DNA of 64,000 nt, taken from positions 4,524,001 through 4,588,000 of the forward strand of contig NZ_CP129019.1 of assembly GCF_020524355.2 (NCBI RefSeq). The letters are read 5' to 3'. A program made the translations under genes and the position numbers. Every line of letters begins with the position of its first letter. Position 1 is the first letter of the stretch. Below, piece by piece: positions 33,912 through 42,767 of the stretch. Source of the DNA: Mesobacillus subterraneus. Its GTDB lineage: Bacteria; Bacillota; Bacilli; Bacillales; Cytobacillaceae. Below the pieces are notes generated by a model. The model saw nothing but the letters and a program-made list of their open reading frames with translations, made no database searches and was not told the origin of the DNA.

Positions 33912-34451
33912 TTAACGAGGAGGATAAGCAGTGAGTCCGCCACCGCCGCCGAATGGATAGTCGTACTCAATTTCTTCATCAAATGTGACATAATCTAGGT
34001 AAATCATTGGCAATAAAACCCTTTTCCCTGTCTGAGGATCACTGAGAATCAAGTGGTCCCTTCCAGCTGCTTCAACGATCCCCTGAAAAATTTTCGCGTT
34101 CCATTCCGTGTTGTTTTCAAAAGTGGCGTAGACGGTAGCAAGTTTGCCTTTATTCAGTCGAAGAATATTTTCTATATACGATGCTTCAATTGGAAGCATT
34201 CCTGGGACTTGGGGAGAGACACCTTGAAAAGCAGCACCTGCCACGGAAACACCTGGCATGGCACCACCTGACTGGGCAGGGAAGGCGGTGCCTTGCGGGA
34301 ATCCAGCTTGCCCCATTTGCCCCATCTGTGCCATCTGTCCCATTTGCCCCATTTTTCCTTGCGCAGCTGTCTGGTCTTCTGTGCCGCTGTACGGTTGGTA
34401 CATTTGCGGGTAGGTTCTGTAGTTATAATACGGATTATTGTATTCAGTCAT
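33912..34451 (-). CDS. gerQ: Spore coat protein GerQ
   Basis: A 179-residue inner spore coat protein, crosslinked by transglutaminase and needed for the cortex hydrolase CwlJ to localise during germination. The N-terminal half is low complexity (Asn/Tyr-rich start, then repeated GQMGQMAQMGQMGQ). The conserved C-terminal domain starts near residue 85: MLPIEASYIENILRLNKGKL, VYATFENNTEWNAKIFQG, AGRDHLILSDPQTGKR and LLPMIYLDYVTFDEEIEY. AAGGAGG precedes the ATG. Its presence indicates a spore former. Confidence 0.93.
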   Translation of the reverse strand: MTEYNNPYYNYRTYPQMYQPYSGTEDQTAAQGKMGQMGQMAQMGQMGQAGFPQGTAFPAQSGGAMPGVSVAGAAFQGVSPQVPGMLPIEASYIENILRLNKGKLATVYATFENNTEWNAKIFQGIVEAAGRDHLILSDPQTGKRVLLPMIYLDYVTFDEEIEYDYPFGGGGGLTAYPPR

Positions 34452-34655
34452 GGTGTAGCCTCCTTAAAATATTTTCCTTCCTTCAATTCACCTTTATTTA
34501 TGTAAATGGTGAAATTGAGCTTTACAGGTTGGGAGTACAAATAAAATGAATCCTCACTATTCAATACATATGAGAAAAGCTTGATTTTATGACTCGAACA
34601 TTTTAAGAGAACACTCTTTTCAACAGGATATTCCGTGGCTAAAACAACACACAAA

Positions 34656-34681
34656 AATCCCCAGGCAAAAGCCTGGGGATT
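34656..34681 (-). terminator. Terminator of hemQ
   Basis: AATCCCCAGGC-AAAA-GCCTGGGGATT; a T-run and TGTGTGTT follow on the minus strand. Confidence 0.9.
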
Positions 34682-34694
34682 CAAATTATTAATT

Positions 34695-35438
34695 TTAAAC
34701 GTTCAAGTATGCAGGTACGCGGTCTTCTTCTAAAAGGTTCCCTACGAAGAATGAACCAAATTCACCATAGCGGGCACTGACTTCGTCAAAGCGCATTTCA
34801 TATACAAGCTTTTTGAATTGAAGGACATCGTCCGCGAACAATGTTACACCCCACTCGTAATCGTCGAAGCCTACAGAGCCAGTGATGATTTGCTTAACCT
34901 TGCCAGCATACTGGCGGCCAATCATGCCATGGCTGCGCATCATGTTACGGCGGTCTTCCATCGGAAGCATGTACCAGTTGTCTTCGCCCTGGCGGCGCTT
35001 GTCCATTGGATAGAAGCAAACATGCTTAGCTTTTGGAAGCTCAGGGTAAAGGCGTGCAAGGATTTGCGGATTTTGGTATGGATCTTCGCCAGCTGGCAGG
35101 TAGTTGCTCAGCTCGACAACAGAAACATAGGAATGAGCAGGAATCGTGTATTCAGCAAGCTTGGACTTGTTGAATTCTGTTTCGATTTCATTCAATTCTT
35201 CCATAGTTGGGCGAAGGATCATCATCATGAAGTCTGCTTTTTGGCCAACGATTGTGTATAGTGCATGGCTCCCTTGTTTCTCAGCCGCTGTCTTGTTCCA
35301 CTTTTCCACTAGGCTGAGGAATTCCTGGACAATCTCCTGGCGTTCTTCTGCCGGAAGCATCTTCCAGGTTGTCCAATCCACTGTTCGGAAATCATGGAGG
35401 GAATACCAGCCATCTAATGTCTGTGCTGCTTCACTCAT
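34695..35438 (-). CDS. hemQ: Coproheme decarboxylase HemQ
   Basis: A 247-residue chlorite-dismutase-fold enzyme that makes haem b from coproheme by two oxidative decarboxylations, last step of the Gram-positive haem pathway. Key segments: [18 protein letters not shown] near residues 144-161, with the Tyr that forms the radical, and [16 protein letters not shown] near 168-183, with the proximal His. [15 protein letters not shown] follows. The start is behind AGGAGTGA. hemQ next to pta is the ywfI-ywfJ order of B. subtilis. It would serve the cytochromes encoded here. Confidence 0.95.
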   Translation of the reverse strand: MSEAAQTLDGWYSLHDFRTVDWTTWKMLPAEERQEIVQEFLSLVEKWNKTAAEKQGSHALYTIVGQKADFMMMILRPTMEELNEIETEFNKSKLAEYTIPAHSYVSVVELSNYLPAGEDPYQNPQILARLYPELPKAKHVCFYPMDKRRQGEDNWYMLPMEDRRNMMRSHGMIGRQYAGKVKQIITGSVGFDDYEWGVTLFADDVLQFKKLVYEMRFDEVSARYGEFGSFFVGNLLEEDRVPAYLNV

Positions 35439-35618
35439 TTATATCACTCCTAAAAATCATCAATATACCATTATCATATCATAGTTTCTCCATTCGTCAT
35501 GTTAATAAAACCATGATTGTTTAGCCTTTGCGGAAAAAGGATATTTTGTTAAAGATTGCAAATAGTAAAAGAGGCAGGTAAACATGCTTGAAAATTTACA
35601 ATAAAAAGACTTCATGGT

Positions 35619-35632
35619 TGTAAACGGTAACA
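35619..35632 (+). promoter_or_regulatory. cre site upstream of pta
   Basis: TGTAAACGGTAACA matches TGWAANCGNTNWCA at every position. It lies just upstream of the pta -35 box, the placement from which CcpA activates pta in B. subtilis. Confidence 0.82.
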
Positions 35633-35635
35633 TCC

Positions 35636-35663
35636 TTGAATTTTAGTGTTGGTAAAGTATGCT
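35636..35663 (+). promoter_or_regulatory. SigmaA promoter of pta
   Basis: TTGAAT (35636-35641), a 16-base spacer and TATGCT (35658-35663). The AAAGGAGG ribosome binding site follows at about 35678. Confidence 0.68.
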
Positions 35664-35691
35664 AGAGGTATAGATAAAAGGAGGAGTCAGC

Positions 35692-36669
35692 ATGAGTGAT
35701 TTATTTGAAGGCTTAAAAGCCAAATTAAGCGGACAAAATTTACGGATCGTGTTTCCGGAAGGCCTCGACGAACGGATTTTAGCAGCGGCTGGCAGACTGG
35801 CTGCAGACGGTGTTTTAACACCAATTTTAGTGGGCGATATTGAACAGATCCAGGCGAAAGCAGCTAATATGGATGTATCGCTTGAAGCGGTTGAAATCTA
35901 CGACCCTGCAAATTTTGCAATGATGGATGAACTTGTCGCTGCATTTGTTGAAAGACGTAAAGGAAAAGCGACCGAAGAGCAAGCGCGAAAAATACTGCTT
36001 GATGAAAACTACTTCGGTACAATGCTTGTGTACTCAAACAAAGCAGACGGGCTGGTCAGCGGCGCAGCGCACTCCACTGCGGATACGGTAAGGCCTGCCT
36101 TGCAGATCATCAAGACAAAGGAAGGTGTGCGCAAGACTTCTGGTGTCTTCATCATGGTGCGTGAAGATGAGAAGTATGTGTTCGCTGACTGTGCGATCAA
36201 CATCGCTCCCGACAGCCAGGACCTAGCGGAAATTGCAGTTGAAAGCGCGAAGACAGCGAGGATGTTCGATGTCGAGCCACGAGTGGCGATGCTCAGCTTC
36301 TCAACGAAGGGATCTGCGGTTTCTCCTGAGACTGAAAGAGTTTCTAAGGCAGTCGAAGAAGCAAAGCTCCGTGACCCATTAATGATTGTTGACGGAGAGT
36401 TCCAATTCGACGCGGCCTTCGTTCCATCTGTTGCTGAAAAGAAAGCGCCGGATTCAGTGATCATGGGCAATGCGAATGTATTCGTATTCCCAAGCCTTGA
36501 AGCAGGCAATATCGGCTATAAAATCGCCCAGCGTCTAGGCGGATTTGAAGCAGTTGGCCCGATTTTGCAGGGCTTGAACCGTCCAGTAAACGACCTGTCC
36601 CGCGGCTGCAGCGAAGAAGATGTGTACAAGCTCGCGTTGATTACAGCAGCTCAGGCACTTACTAAATAA
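35692..36669 (+). CDS. pta: Phosphate acetyltransferase
   Basis: A 325-residue single-domain phosphotransacetylase converting acetyl-CoA and phosphate to acetyl phosphate, for overflow metabolism. Family segments: RIVFPEGLDERIL, NYFGTMLVYSNKADGLVSGAAHSTADTVRPALQ, PDSQDLAEIAVESA, MLSFSTKGSA and VFPSLEAGNIGYKIAQRLGG. It is preceded by a perfect cre and a SigmaA promoter and followed by a strong terminator, so it is probably monocistronic and CcpA-activated. Confidence 0.96.
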   Translation: MSDLFEGLKAKLSGQNLRIVFPEGLDERILAAAGRLAADGVLTPILVGDIEQIQAKAANMDVSLEAVEIYDPANFAMMDELVAAFVERRKGKATEEQARKILLDENYFGTMLVYSNKADGLVSGAAHSTADTVRPALQIIKTKEGVRKTSGVFIMVREDEKYVFADCAINIAPDSQDLAEIAVESAKTARMFDVEPRVAMLSFSTKGSAVSPETERVSKAVEEAKLRDPLMIVDGEFQFDAAFVPSVAEKKAPDSVIMGNANVFVFPSLEAGNIGYKIAQRLGGFEAVGPILQGLNRPVNDLSRGCSEEDVYKLALITAAQALTK

Positions 36670-36680
36670 GAAATTCCACC

Positions 36681-36712
36681 ATGCCGGTCGATTTTTTCGA
36701 TCGGCATTTTTA
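36681..36712 (+). terminator. Terminator of pta
   Basis: TGCCGGTCGA/TCGATCGGCA with a T-loop, then TTTTTACTT. Confidence 0.88.
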
Positions 36713-36747
36713 CTTAATGAAAATATGTAGATTTACACTTCGAGAAA

Positions 36748-37231
36748 TGTCCAGCTCCAGCGCCTAGCCCCTCGAGTCGCTTCGGTCCTGCCAATGAAGT
36801 CAAAGAACGACTTCACCGTCAGGCCCTCCAGCGCTTGTCGGGGCTGACCAAGGCGCTTGCGCTTTTCTTGTCCAGCTCCAGCGCCTAGCCCCTCGAGTCG
36901 CTTCGGTCCTGCCAATGAAGTCAAAGAACGACTTCACCGTCAGGCCCTCCAGCGCTTGTCGGGGCTGACCAAGGCGCTTGCGCTTTTCTTGTCCAGCTCC
37001 AGCGCCTAGCCCCTCGAGTCGCTTCGGTCCTGCCAATGAAGTCAAAGAACGACTTCACCGTCAGGCCCTCCAGCGCTTGTCGGGGCTGACCAAGGCGCTT
37101 GCGCTTTTCTTGTCCAGCTCCAGCGCCTAGCCCCTCGAGTCGCTTCGGTCCTGCCAATGAAGTCAAAGAACGACTTCACCGTCAGGCCCTCCAGCGCTTG
37201 TCGGGGCTGACCAAGGCGCTTGCGCTTTTCT
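36748..37231 (+). repeat. Four identical tandem copies of the short extragenic repeat
   Basis: Copies start at 36748, 36869, 36990 and 37111, each 121 bases and, as far as I can compare, identical. Each starts TGTCCAGCTCCAGCGCC and ends GGCGCTTGCGCTTTTCT. Upstream flank CACTTCGAGAAA is shared with other copies. Frames open within this block are by-products of the repeats. It lies between pta and lipL. Confidence 0.97.
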
Positions 37232-37283
37232 GCATATGCTATAATATCAACGGAAAGATTCAGAAAGAAAAGAGGAAATCGCG

Positions 37284-38129
37284 ATGGATGAGGCGCTCAA
37301 TTTATTGCGTCAGGATACATGGAGATTGATCGACCAGTCGGCACTCGGGGCACAATTTCATGCTCTTCAGTCGTTCGGGACGGATGATACCTTATGCGAA
37401 TCAGTCGGTACAGGCCAGTCGCCGGCCACAGCGAGAGCGTGGGTGCACCATGACACGGTCGTCCTTGGAATCCAGGATACAAGGCTTCCCTATCTCCAGC
37501 AAGGACTGAATCATCTTCAGGAGCAGGGCTACCAATATATTGTCCGCAATTCAGGGGGACTTGCCGTCGTGCTTGATGAAGGTGTCCTGAATCTATCACT
37601 TATTTTACCTGAAAAGGAAAAGGGGATAGACATCAACCGTGGATATGATGCGATGTGGTTATTGATTAAGGAATTGTTTGCTGATTTCAATAAAGATATA
37701 GAAGCAAGGGAGATTTCTGCGTCCTATTGTCCGGGAAGCTATGATCTAAGCGTTGACGGCAAGAAATTTGCTGGAATCTCGCAGCGCCGCCTGAAAAAAG
37801 GGGTAGCCGTGCAAATCTATCTTTGTGTGACTGGAAGTGGAAGTCAGAGAGCAGAACTGATCCGTGAGTTTTATGATCGCTCTAAAAAAGGGGAACTTAC
37901 AAAATTCACTTATCCGGATGTTCAGCCTGAAGTCATGGCCTCGCTTTCCGAACTAGTTGGTGTCGAAATGACGATTCAGGATGTGATGCTGAGATTTTTA
38001 AAATTCCTCAGCGCCAACAGCAATCAGCTGGTATCAGGATACCTTGATGGCTATGAGATTGAACTGTTCGATCACTATTACAGCCGGGTCATTGAGCGAA
38101 ATGAGAAATTCCTTGAGCCGCGGGAATAG
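37284..38129 (+). CDS. lipL: Octanoyl-[GcvH]:protein N-octanoyltransferase LipL
   Basis: A 281-residue amidotransferase of the lipoate ligase fold. It moves octanoyl groups from GcvH to E2 subunits of oxo-acid dehydrogenases in the bacillar lipoate pathway. Visible: SPATARAWVH, NSGGLAVVLDEGVLNLSLI and the catalytic-cysteine segment SYCPGSYDLSVDGKKFAG near residue 150, then GISQRRLKKGVAVQIYL. It corresponds to B. subtilis ywfL. A TATAAT at 37240 directly follows the repeat block and could be its -10 box. Confidence 0.92.
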   Translation: MDEALNLLRQDTWRLIDQSALGAQFHALQSFGTDDTLCESVGTGQSPATARAWVHHDTVVLGIQDTRLPYLQQGLNHLQEQGYQYIVRNSGGLAVVLDEGVLNLSLILPEKEKGIDINRGYDAMWLLIKELFADFNKDIEAREISASYCPGSYDLSVDGKKFAGISQRRLKKGVAVQIYLCVTGSGSQRAELIREFYDRSKKGELTKFTYPDVQPEVMASLSELVGVEMTIQDVMLRFLKFLSANSNQLVSGYLDGYEIELFDHYYSRVIERNEKFLEPRE

Positions 38130-38143
38130 CAAGTAATAATATA

Positions 38144-38173
38144 CAAGCCGGAAAACCCATGTTTTCCGGCTTG
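38144..38173 (+). terminator. Terminator of lipL
   Basis: CAAGCCGGAAAAC/GTTTTCCGGCTTG, a 13-bp stem followed by TTTTATG. Confidence 0.88.
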
Positions 38174-38307
38174 TTTTATGCTCTTTTCAGAGACCTTTCA
38201 CAATTGAAATTTACAAGTTCCTAATTTAAAAGTCTCATAAGAGCTTAAGAGGGGGCTGTTGCCATAACTCCTTCTCCATCTACCCTATCTATTTAGCAAC
38301 TAGATTT

Positions 38308-39174
38308 CTATTCCGCTACTTTTTCAAGATTGCCGTTGCGGTCCATCTTGAACTTCGTTGCCGAACGTTCATCTTCTTCAAACAAGGTGAGCTTTCGGGC
38401 ACGGTTCATGATTTTCATAAGTGTTTCGTAATCTTCCTGCATCGTGTTCGTGTTTTCTTCAAGCCTGTTAATTTTTCCTTGTAATTCTTCGTTTTGTTTC
38501 CTTAAACTATTGATTTCGCGCTTCAATCTTTCATTCTCACTCTTATAAATATCTACCTGAAGCGATGAGCCACTTAGGCTTTGCAGGTAAGCGATCACAT
38601 GTCCCATTGTTATGCCGGTAGTCGGAACCGTGTGGCGGACCGGCGGTGTATGTGTCGTCTGGGTTACAACTGTCTTCGTCTCCTGGGCAGGGATTTCAGC
38701 CACTTCGGCAGCTGCTTCAGTAGAGTAATCCTTCTGTTCCTGCTTCTTGTTCATCAAATCTTGCATTTCAGCCATGAGTGCTGCGTCAATTTGCTTGTCG
38801 TCCTGTTCGAGCATGGACAGGTCAAAGGTTGGTTGAGATTCTTCCTGCTCCACTGCTGGCAGCGAACCTGTCAAACTTTCATCCAGCGTTGGCACCGGAG
38901 GATTGTAAAGCAGCTTCTTCTTGCCGCCCTGATCTTTTCCTAGGATTCTCTGTCTCTGTTTTCTCTGCTTTTTGGCAAGCTGCAATGCTTTTTCATAGTT
39001 ATGCCTGACGACTGCGTTCCAGCGGAATCCACAAGCGGCAGAAGTGCGGTCGAGCTTGTCGCCCACCTCTTCAAATGCGTTCAATTGGGTGCTGCCTTCC
39101 CTTACGTGTCGCAGCACGGTTTCAGCTAGCAATAAATCATTTTCTTCCGTCCAGGCATCCTGGCGTGTCTTCAT
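38308..39174 (-). CDS. rsfA: RsfA-type prespore-specific transcriptional regulator
   Basis: A 288-residue protein with an N-terminal Myb/SANT-like DNA-binding domain ([21 protein letters not shown] through [17 protein letters not shown], residues 4-65). A Gln/Glu-rich middle follows, then a C-terminal coiled coil (about residues 215-260: [20 protein letters not shown]). It fits the RsfA/YwfN family, which adjusts SigmaF-dependent genes in the forespore. I start at the ATG at 39174; GGGAG nine bases upstream supports it over the TTG three codons earlier. A SigmaF-like promoter lies upstream. YlbO is a close relative, but the ywf gene context favours RsfA. Confidence 0.86.
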   Translation of the reverse strand: MKTRQDAWTEENDLLLAETVLRHVREGSTQLNAFEEVGDKLDRTSAACGFRWNAVVRHNYEKALQLAKKQRKQRQRILGKDQGGKKKLLYNPPVPTLDESLTGSLPAVEQEESQPTFDLSMLEQDDKQIDAALMAEMQDLMNKKQEQKDYSTEAAAEVAEIPAQETKTVVTQTTHTPPVRHTVPTTGITMGHVIAYLQSLSGSSLQVDIYKSENERLKREINSLRKQNEELQGKINRLEENTNTMQEDYETLMKIMNRARKLTLFEEDERSATKFKMDRNGNLEKVAE

Positions 39175-39223
39175 TTTCTTCAACTCCCTTTTACTTTGGT
39201 TAACTATTGAAACTTATAGTTCA

Positions 39224-39252
39224 ATCTTGTCCTGAAATTGGAAAGCTTATAC
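39224..39252 (-). promoter_or_regulatory. SigmaF-like promoter of rsfA
   Basis: On the minus strand GTATA (39248-39252), a 15-base spacer and GGACAAGAT (39224-39232), matching GYATA-N15-GGNNANNNT. rsfA is known to be SigmaF-dependent in B. subtilis. Confidence 0.55.
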
Positions 39253-39488
39253 ATTGTAAAATGGAAGGATAGTAGATTTTTTGCGCAAAATACATGTTTT
39301 TCATTTAAATAGATAAGCACATGGACCTGTTCAACAGCTTGCATTCATCTTTAATAAGAGGTAAAATACCCTTTAGTCTAAAACGAAAAGCAGAGGCGTA
39401 CAGGATTTCTGATCTTCGCAGGGAGAATAGCTGTGATTGAGAGGCTGACGCTGGCGCTTGACAGTATTTATAGAAAGGGTTGTCCTAA

Positions 39489-39710
39489 ATGGCAAACGAA
39501 TTCCGTGTTTGCGACGATTGTCAGGCCGTAAACCTTAAAACATTGATTCCGAAGCTCAAACAGATGGATCCTGAAGCGACTGTCGACATCGGCTGCCAGT
39601 CTTATTGCGGACCAGGCAGGAAAAAAACATTTGCGTTCGTCAATAACCGTCCAGTTGCTGCACTGACAGAAGAAGAGCTTATGGAGAAAGTCCAAAAGAA
39701 ACTTAAGTAA
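39489..39710 (+). CDS. DUF1450 family protein (YuzB-like)
   Basis: A 73-residue cytoplasmic protein with conserved cysteines ([42 protein letters not shown]). It fits DUF1450, a small thioredoxin-like/iron-sulfur-type fold family of Firmicutes. Function unknown. AAAGGG lies nine bases before the ATG. It stands alone with a strong terminator behind it. Confidence 0.85.
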   Translation: MANEFRVCDDCQAVNLKTLIPKLKQMDPEATVDIGCQSYCGPGRKKTFAFVNNRPVAALTEEELMEKVQKKLK

Positions 39711-39754
39711 TTCATTTTTAATATAATGGCTCCGCACTAATAGCCTATATAACT

Positions 39755-39790
39755 TCACCCCTAAACAACCGTTTAGAGGTGATTTTTTTT
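39755..39790 (+). terminator. Terminator of the DUF1450 gene
   Basis: TCACCCCTAAAC/GTTTAGAGGTGA with a four-base loop and eight T. Confidence 0.92.
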
Positions 39791-39825
39791 AGAATAAGAA
39801 AGTATTAATTTTTCACTTCGAGAAT

Positions 39826-40101
39826 TGTCCAGCTCCAGCGCCAAGCCCCTCGAGACGTTTGTCTAGCTTTGGCTCCTAACTCCTCGAGACGCTAGTCTAG
39901 TGTCGCCTCCTAGAAACTCCGAAACTTCAGCTCCGCCGGCAGAAGCAAAAAGCGCTTCTTTGTCGGGGCCTCCAGTTTCTGCGTTTCTGGGCAGTCGGCT
40001 ATACTTTTCGATTTCGGTCCGCTCAGGTGAAGTCAAAGGGCGACTTCAATGGTCGGCCCTCTAGCGCTTGTCGGGGCTGACCAAGGCGCTTACGCTTTTC
40101 T
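39826..40101 (+). repeat. Extragenic repeat, long form
   Basis: Same ends as the short form (TGTCCAGCTCCAGCGCC, GGCGCTTACGCTTTTCT) but with an insert of about 155 bases. The insert holds a long imperfect hairpin: CCTAGAAACTCCGAAACTT...ACTCCG pairs with CGGAGT/CGGGGC...AGTTTC...GTTTCTGGG around a GAAGCAAAAAGCGCTTC tip. CACTTCGAGAA precedes it. Confidence 0.93.
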
Positions 40102-40276
40102 AATCAGAGAAACTTGCAAACTAGTTTATGACCCGAGGAATATAGGAATGAAAGGGAATAGGGAAATTCCCTGCAAATGAATATGCAATTTTTGTAAAAA
40201 AATGCAGAAAATCAAGATGAATTGACGAACGAAACAGGCTATAATAAAAACAAGCTAATCAGGAAGAAGGGGAACG

Positions 40277-41593
40277 ATGGGATATTCGGAAGAAAAGCTA
40301 TTTGAAGAAAAAGTTTTCAAAGATCCAGTACACCGCTATGTCCATGTCCGTGACCGGGTAATCTGGGATTTGATTGGAACGAAGGAGTTCCAGCGCCTGA
40401 GAAGGATCAAGCAGCTCGGCACAACATACCTGACTTTCCACGGAGCTGAACACAGCCGGTTCAACCATTCTCTGGGCGTCTACGAAATCACGCGCCGGAT
40501 TGTCGACAATGCCTTTGCTTCCCGTCCTGAATGGAACGAAGGGGAGCGCCTTTTATCACTATGCGCAGCCTTGCTTCACGATCTTGACCATGGGCCGTTC
40601 TCGCATTCGTTCGAGAAGGTTTTCGACCTTGACCATGAGGATTTTACAAGGGAAATCATCCTGGGCGATACCGAAGTGAACCAGGTGCTGACGAGAGTCG
40701 CGCCAGATTTTCCGAAAAAGGTCGCTGAGGTTATTGAAAAAACGTATGAAAACAAGCTTGTCATCAGCCTGATTTCGAGCCAGATTGACGCTGACCGGAT
40801 GGATTACCTGCAAAGGGATGCCTATTTTACCGGAGTCAGCTACGGACATTTTGATATGGAACGGATTTTGCGTGTGATGCGTCCGCGTGAGGATCAGGTC
40901 GTGATCAAGCAGAGCGGGATGCATGCTGTAGAGGATTACATAATGAGCCGCTATCAGATGTACTGGCAGGTTTATTTCCATCCAGTGACAAGGAGTGCGG
41001 AAGTCATACTGACGAAAATCCTGCACCGTGCCAAACACCTTCACGAGCAAAACTACACCTTTAAACATAAACCGCATCATTTTTATTCAATTTTTGAAGA
41101 CCGCATGACACTCGAAGACTATTTAAAGTTAGATGAAGCCGTATTCCTCTACTATTTCCAGATATGGGAGGAAGAAGAGGACGAAATCCTGAGCGATTTG
41201 TGCCGCCGCTTTAATAACCGCAATCTATTTAAATATGTTGAGTTTGATCCTGCTAAAGAATACAAGAAGCTTGCGAAGCTTTCTCTGTTATTTGAACAGG
41301 CGGGATTGGATCCTGAATATTACCTGGTTGTTGATTCCTCATCAGATCTGCCCTACGATTTCTATCGTCCAGGTGAAGAGGAAGAACGCCTTCCGATCCA
41401 TCTGCTGAAGAAAAACGGCGAAATCCGCGAGCTGTCGCGAGAGTCTGATATTGTCGACGCCATTTCCGGTAAAAGACGGACAGACCATAAACTATATTAT
41501 CCTTCCGATTTCCTGGAAAAGGAGAAAGCACGCCCTGAGATTGAACAGATTGCACAGATTCTTGAGCTGAACTTAGACAATGGGACCATTTGA
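40277..41593 (+). CDS. ywfO: HD-domain phosphohydrolase YwfO
   Basis: A 438-residue metal-dependent phosphohydrolase related to dNTP triphosphohydrolases. HD-site residues are visible: HGAEHSRFNHSLGVYE (near residue 56), ALLHDLDHGPFSHSFE (near 98, the HD pair) and SSQIDADRMDYLQRDAYFTG (near 175). B. subtilis YwfO is reported to act on nucleotides. A C-terminal domain of unknown role follows. It starts behind AAGAAGGGG and precedes ywgA by 18 bases. Confidence 0.9.
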   Translation: MGYSEEKLFEEKVFKDPVHRYVHVRDRVIWDLIGTKEFQRLRRIKQLGTTYLTFHGAEHSRFNHSLGVYEITRRIVDNAFASRPEWNEGERLLSLCAALLHDLDHGPFSHSFEKVFDLDHEDFTREIILGDTEVNQVLTRVAPDFPKKVAEVIEKTYENKLVISLISSQIDADRMDYLQRDAYFTGVSYGHFDMERILRVMRPREDQVVIKQSGMHAVEDYIMSRYQMYWQVYFHPVTRSAEVILTKILHRAKHLHEQNYTFKHKPHHFYSIFEDRMTLEDYLKLDEAVFLYYFQIWEEEEDEILSDLCRRFNNRNLFKYVEFDPAKEYKKLAKLSLLFEQAGLDPEYYLVVDSSSDLPYDFYRPGEEEERLPIHLLKKNGEIRELSRESDIVDAISGKRRTDHKLYYPSDFLEKEKARPEIEQIAQILELNLDNGTI

Positions 41594-41611
41594 TACAGGA
41601 GTTGACACGTT

Positions 41612-42127
41612 TTGCTAAAAGACCACGCTAAAATCATACAAGCTATTTCAGTTTCCGGAGAGGTCATCGGCAGGAAAAAGCTTCAGAAAATGATCTATAT
41701 CGCCAAAAAGATGGAATTCCCGTTCCAGGAACGATTCCAGTTCCACTTTTACGGACCGTATTCCGAAGAACTTACACTGAGAGTGGAAGAACTTTGCAAT
41801 ATGGGTTTTCTGGACGAAGTGAAGGAAAAGAAGGGCGGCTACTATCAGTACCGCTACACATTGACAGAAGCAGGCCAGGAATTCCTCGGTGAAAACAGCG
41901 TCGAGATGCCATGCCTTGGCGACTGCCTGACAGACATCAACGATCAGAATGCAAGATTCCTTGAACTCGTTTCCACTGTTTTGTATTTTGATAACTTGCC
42001 AGAAGCTGAGGTCCGGGAAAAAATCCAGACCGTGAAGAAGAGCCAGAAGTATACAGACGAAGAAATTGACGACGCTTATGCATATATTGGAAGCTTGAAA
42101 AATAAGTCAAAGCAATTGTTGGCATAA
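41612..42127 (+). CDS. ywgA: YwgA family protein
   Basis: A 171-residue protein conserved in bacilli after ywfO. The N-terminal half has a winged-helix-like pattern (HAKIIQAISVSGEVIGRKKLQKMIYI, FYGPYSEELTLRVEEL). Molecular function unknown. It has a TTG start with CAGGAG about ten bases upstream. It is probably cotranscribed with ywfO. Confidence 0.82.
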   Translation: MLKDHAKIIQAISVSGEVIGRKKLQKMIYIAKKMEFPFQERFQFHFYGPYSEELTLRVEELCNMGFLDEVKEKKGGYYQYRYTLTEAGQEFLGENSVEMPCLGDCLTDINDQNARFLELVSTVLYFDNLPEAEVREKIQTVKKSQKYTDEEIDDAYAYIGSLKNKSKQLLA

Positions 42128-42147
42128 GGATATTTGAATCATGAAAT

Positions 42148-42188
42148 CGAGTATGGAACCTATTTAGGGTTTTGTGCTCGGTTTTTTT
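42148..42188 (+). terminator. Terminator of ywfO-ywgA
   Basis: An imperfect stem (CGAG...GGAACC pairing with GGGTTT...GCTCG) followed by seven T. Confidence 0.6.
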
Positions 42189-42261
42189 ATGTAAGAAGGA
42201 AAGCTGGTCACATAAAAAGGAAGATATGTGCCCGGATGAGGGAGTAAGAAAGAAAACGGGG

Positions 42262-42300
42262 CACATAAAGAGAAAAAGCCCAGAATCCTCTGAGCTTTTA
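42262..42300 (-). terminator. Terminator of the tautomerase gene
   Basis: AGCCCAGA/TCTGAGCT with one G-T pair and an ATCC loop (42277-42296). TTTTTCTCTTTATG follows on the minus strand. Confidence 0.7.
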
Positions 42301-42307
42301 GTCCATC

Positions 42308-42493
42308 CTACTCGTCACTCAACCGCTTGCCTGCAACACCATAGTGGTTCTTCGTCATTTCCTCGATGAAAATGACGACTTTTTCTTTAGGTGCGCCAGT
42401 TGTCTCGCTGACAGCGTCTGTTACTTTTTCAACCAATGCTTTCTTTTGATCCTCTGTGCGTCCTTCAAGCATTTTTACTGTTACGTATGGCAT
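42308..42493 (-). CDS. ywhB: 4-oxalocrotonate tautomerase family protein (YwhB-like)
   Basis: A 61-residue tautomerase of the 4-OT/DmpI group. The catalytic proline follows the initiator Met (MPYVTVKMLEGRT). VSETTGAPKEKVVIFIEEM matches the family helix and second strand. B. subtilis YwhB has weak tautomerase activity on 2-hydroxymuconate; the physiological substrate is unknown. CAAGGAGG sits nine bases before the ATG, deciding the start against the longer open frame that runs back into the repeat. Confidence 0.92.
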   Translation of the reverse strand: MPYVTVKMLEGRTEDQKKALVEKVTDAVSETTGAPKEKVVIFIEEMTKNHYGVAGKRLSDE

Positions 42494-42618
42494 GTGTATT
42501 GCCTCCTTGAAATGGTTGATATGTAAATCTAAATTGAGTTTTTCATAATTCATCAAAATTCGCAAGTCTGGTCGAAGATTCACTTTTTCACATTCGAAGG
42601 AGAATGGGTTATACTTTA

Positions 42619-42739
42619 AGAAAAGCGTAAGCGCCTTGGTCAGCCCCGACAAGCGCTGGAGGACCGACCGGTGAAGTCGCTCTTTGACTTCATTGGGCGG
42701 TTCGAAGCGACTCGAGGGGCTAGGCGCTGAAGCTAGACA
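42619..42739 (-). repeat. Extragenic repeat, short form, reverse orientation
   Basis: Reads AGAAAAGCGTAAGCGCC...GGGGCTAGGCGCTGAAGCTAGACA. It lies immediately upstream of ywhC. A TATACT box at 42610 abuts its left end, so it would form the ywhC 5' leader if that promoter is used. Confidence 0.92.
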
Positions 42740-42767
42740 AAGAAAAGACAAAAAAGGGGAATGGAAT

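Noticed and set aside
34448..34684. 78-codon minus-strand frame between gerQ and hemQ
   Set aside because: Its start lies within the hemQ terminator hairpin, it overlaps the gerQ leader and shows no family features.
36733..37329. Several open frames of 60-80 codons, repeated
   Set aside because: They are translations of the tandem extragenic repeat; identical peptides recur with its 121-bp step and no ribosome binding sites fit.
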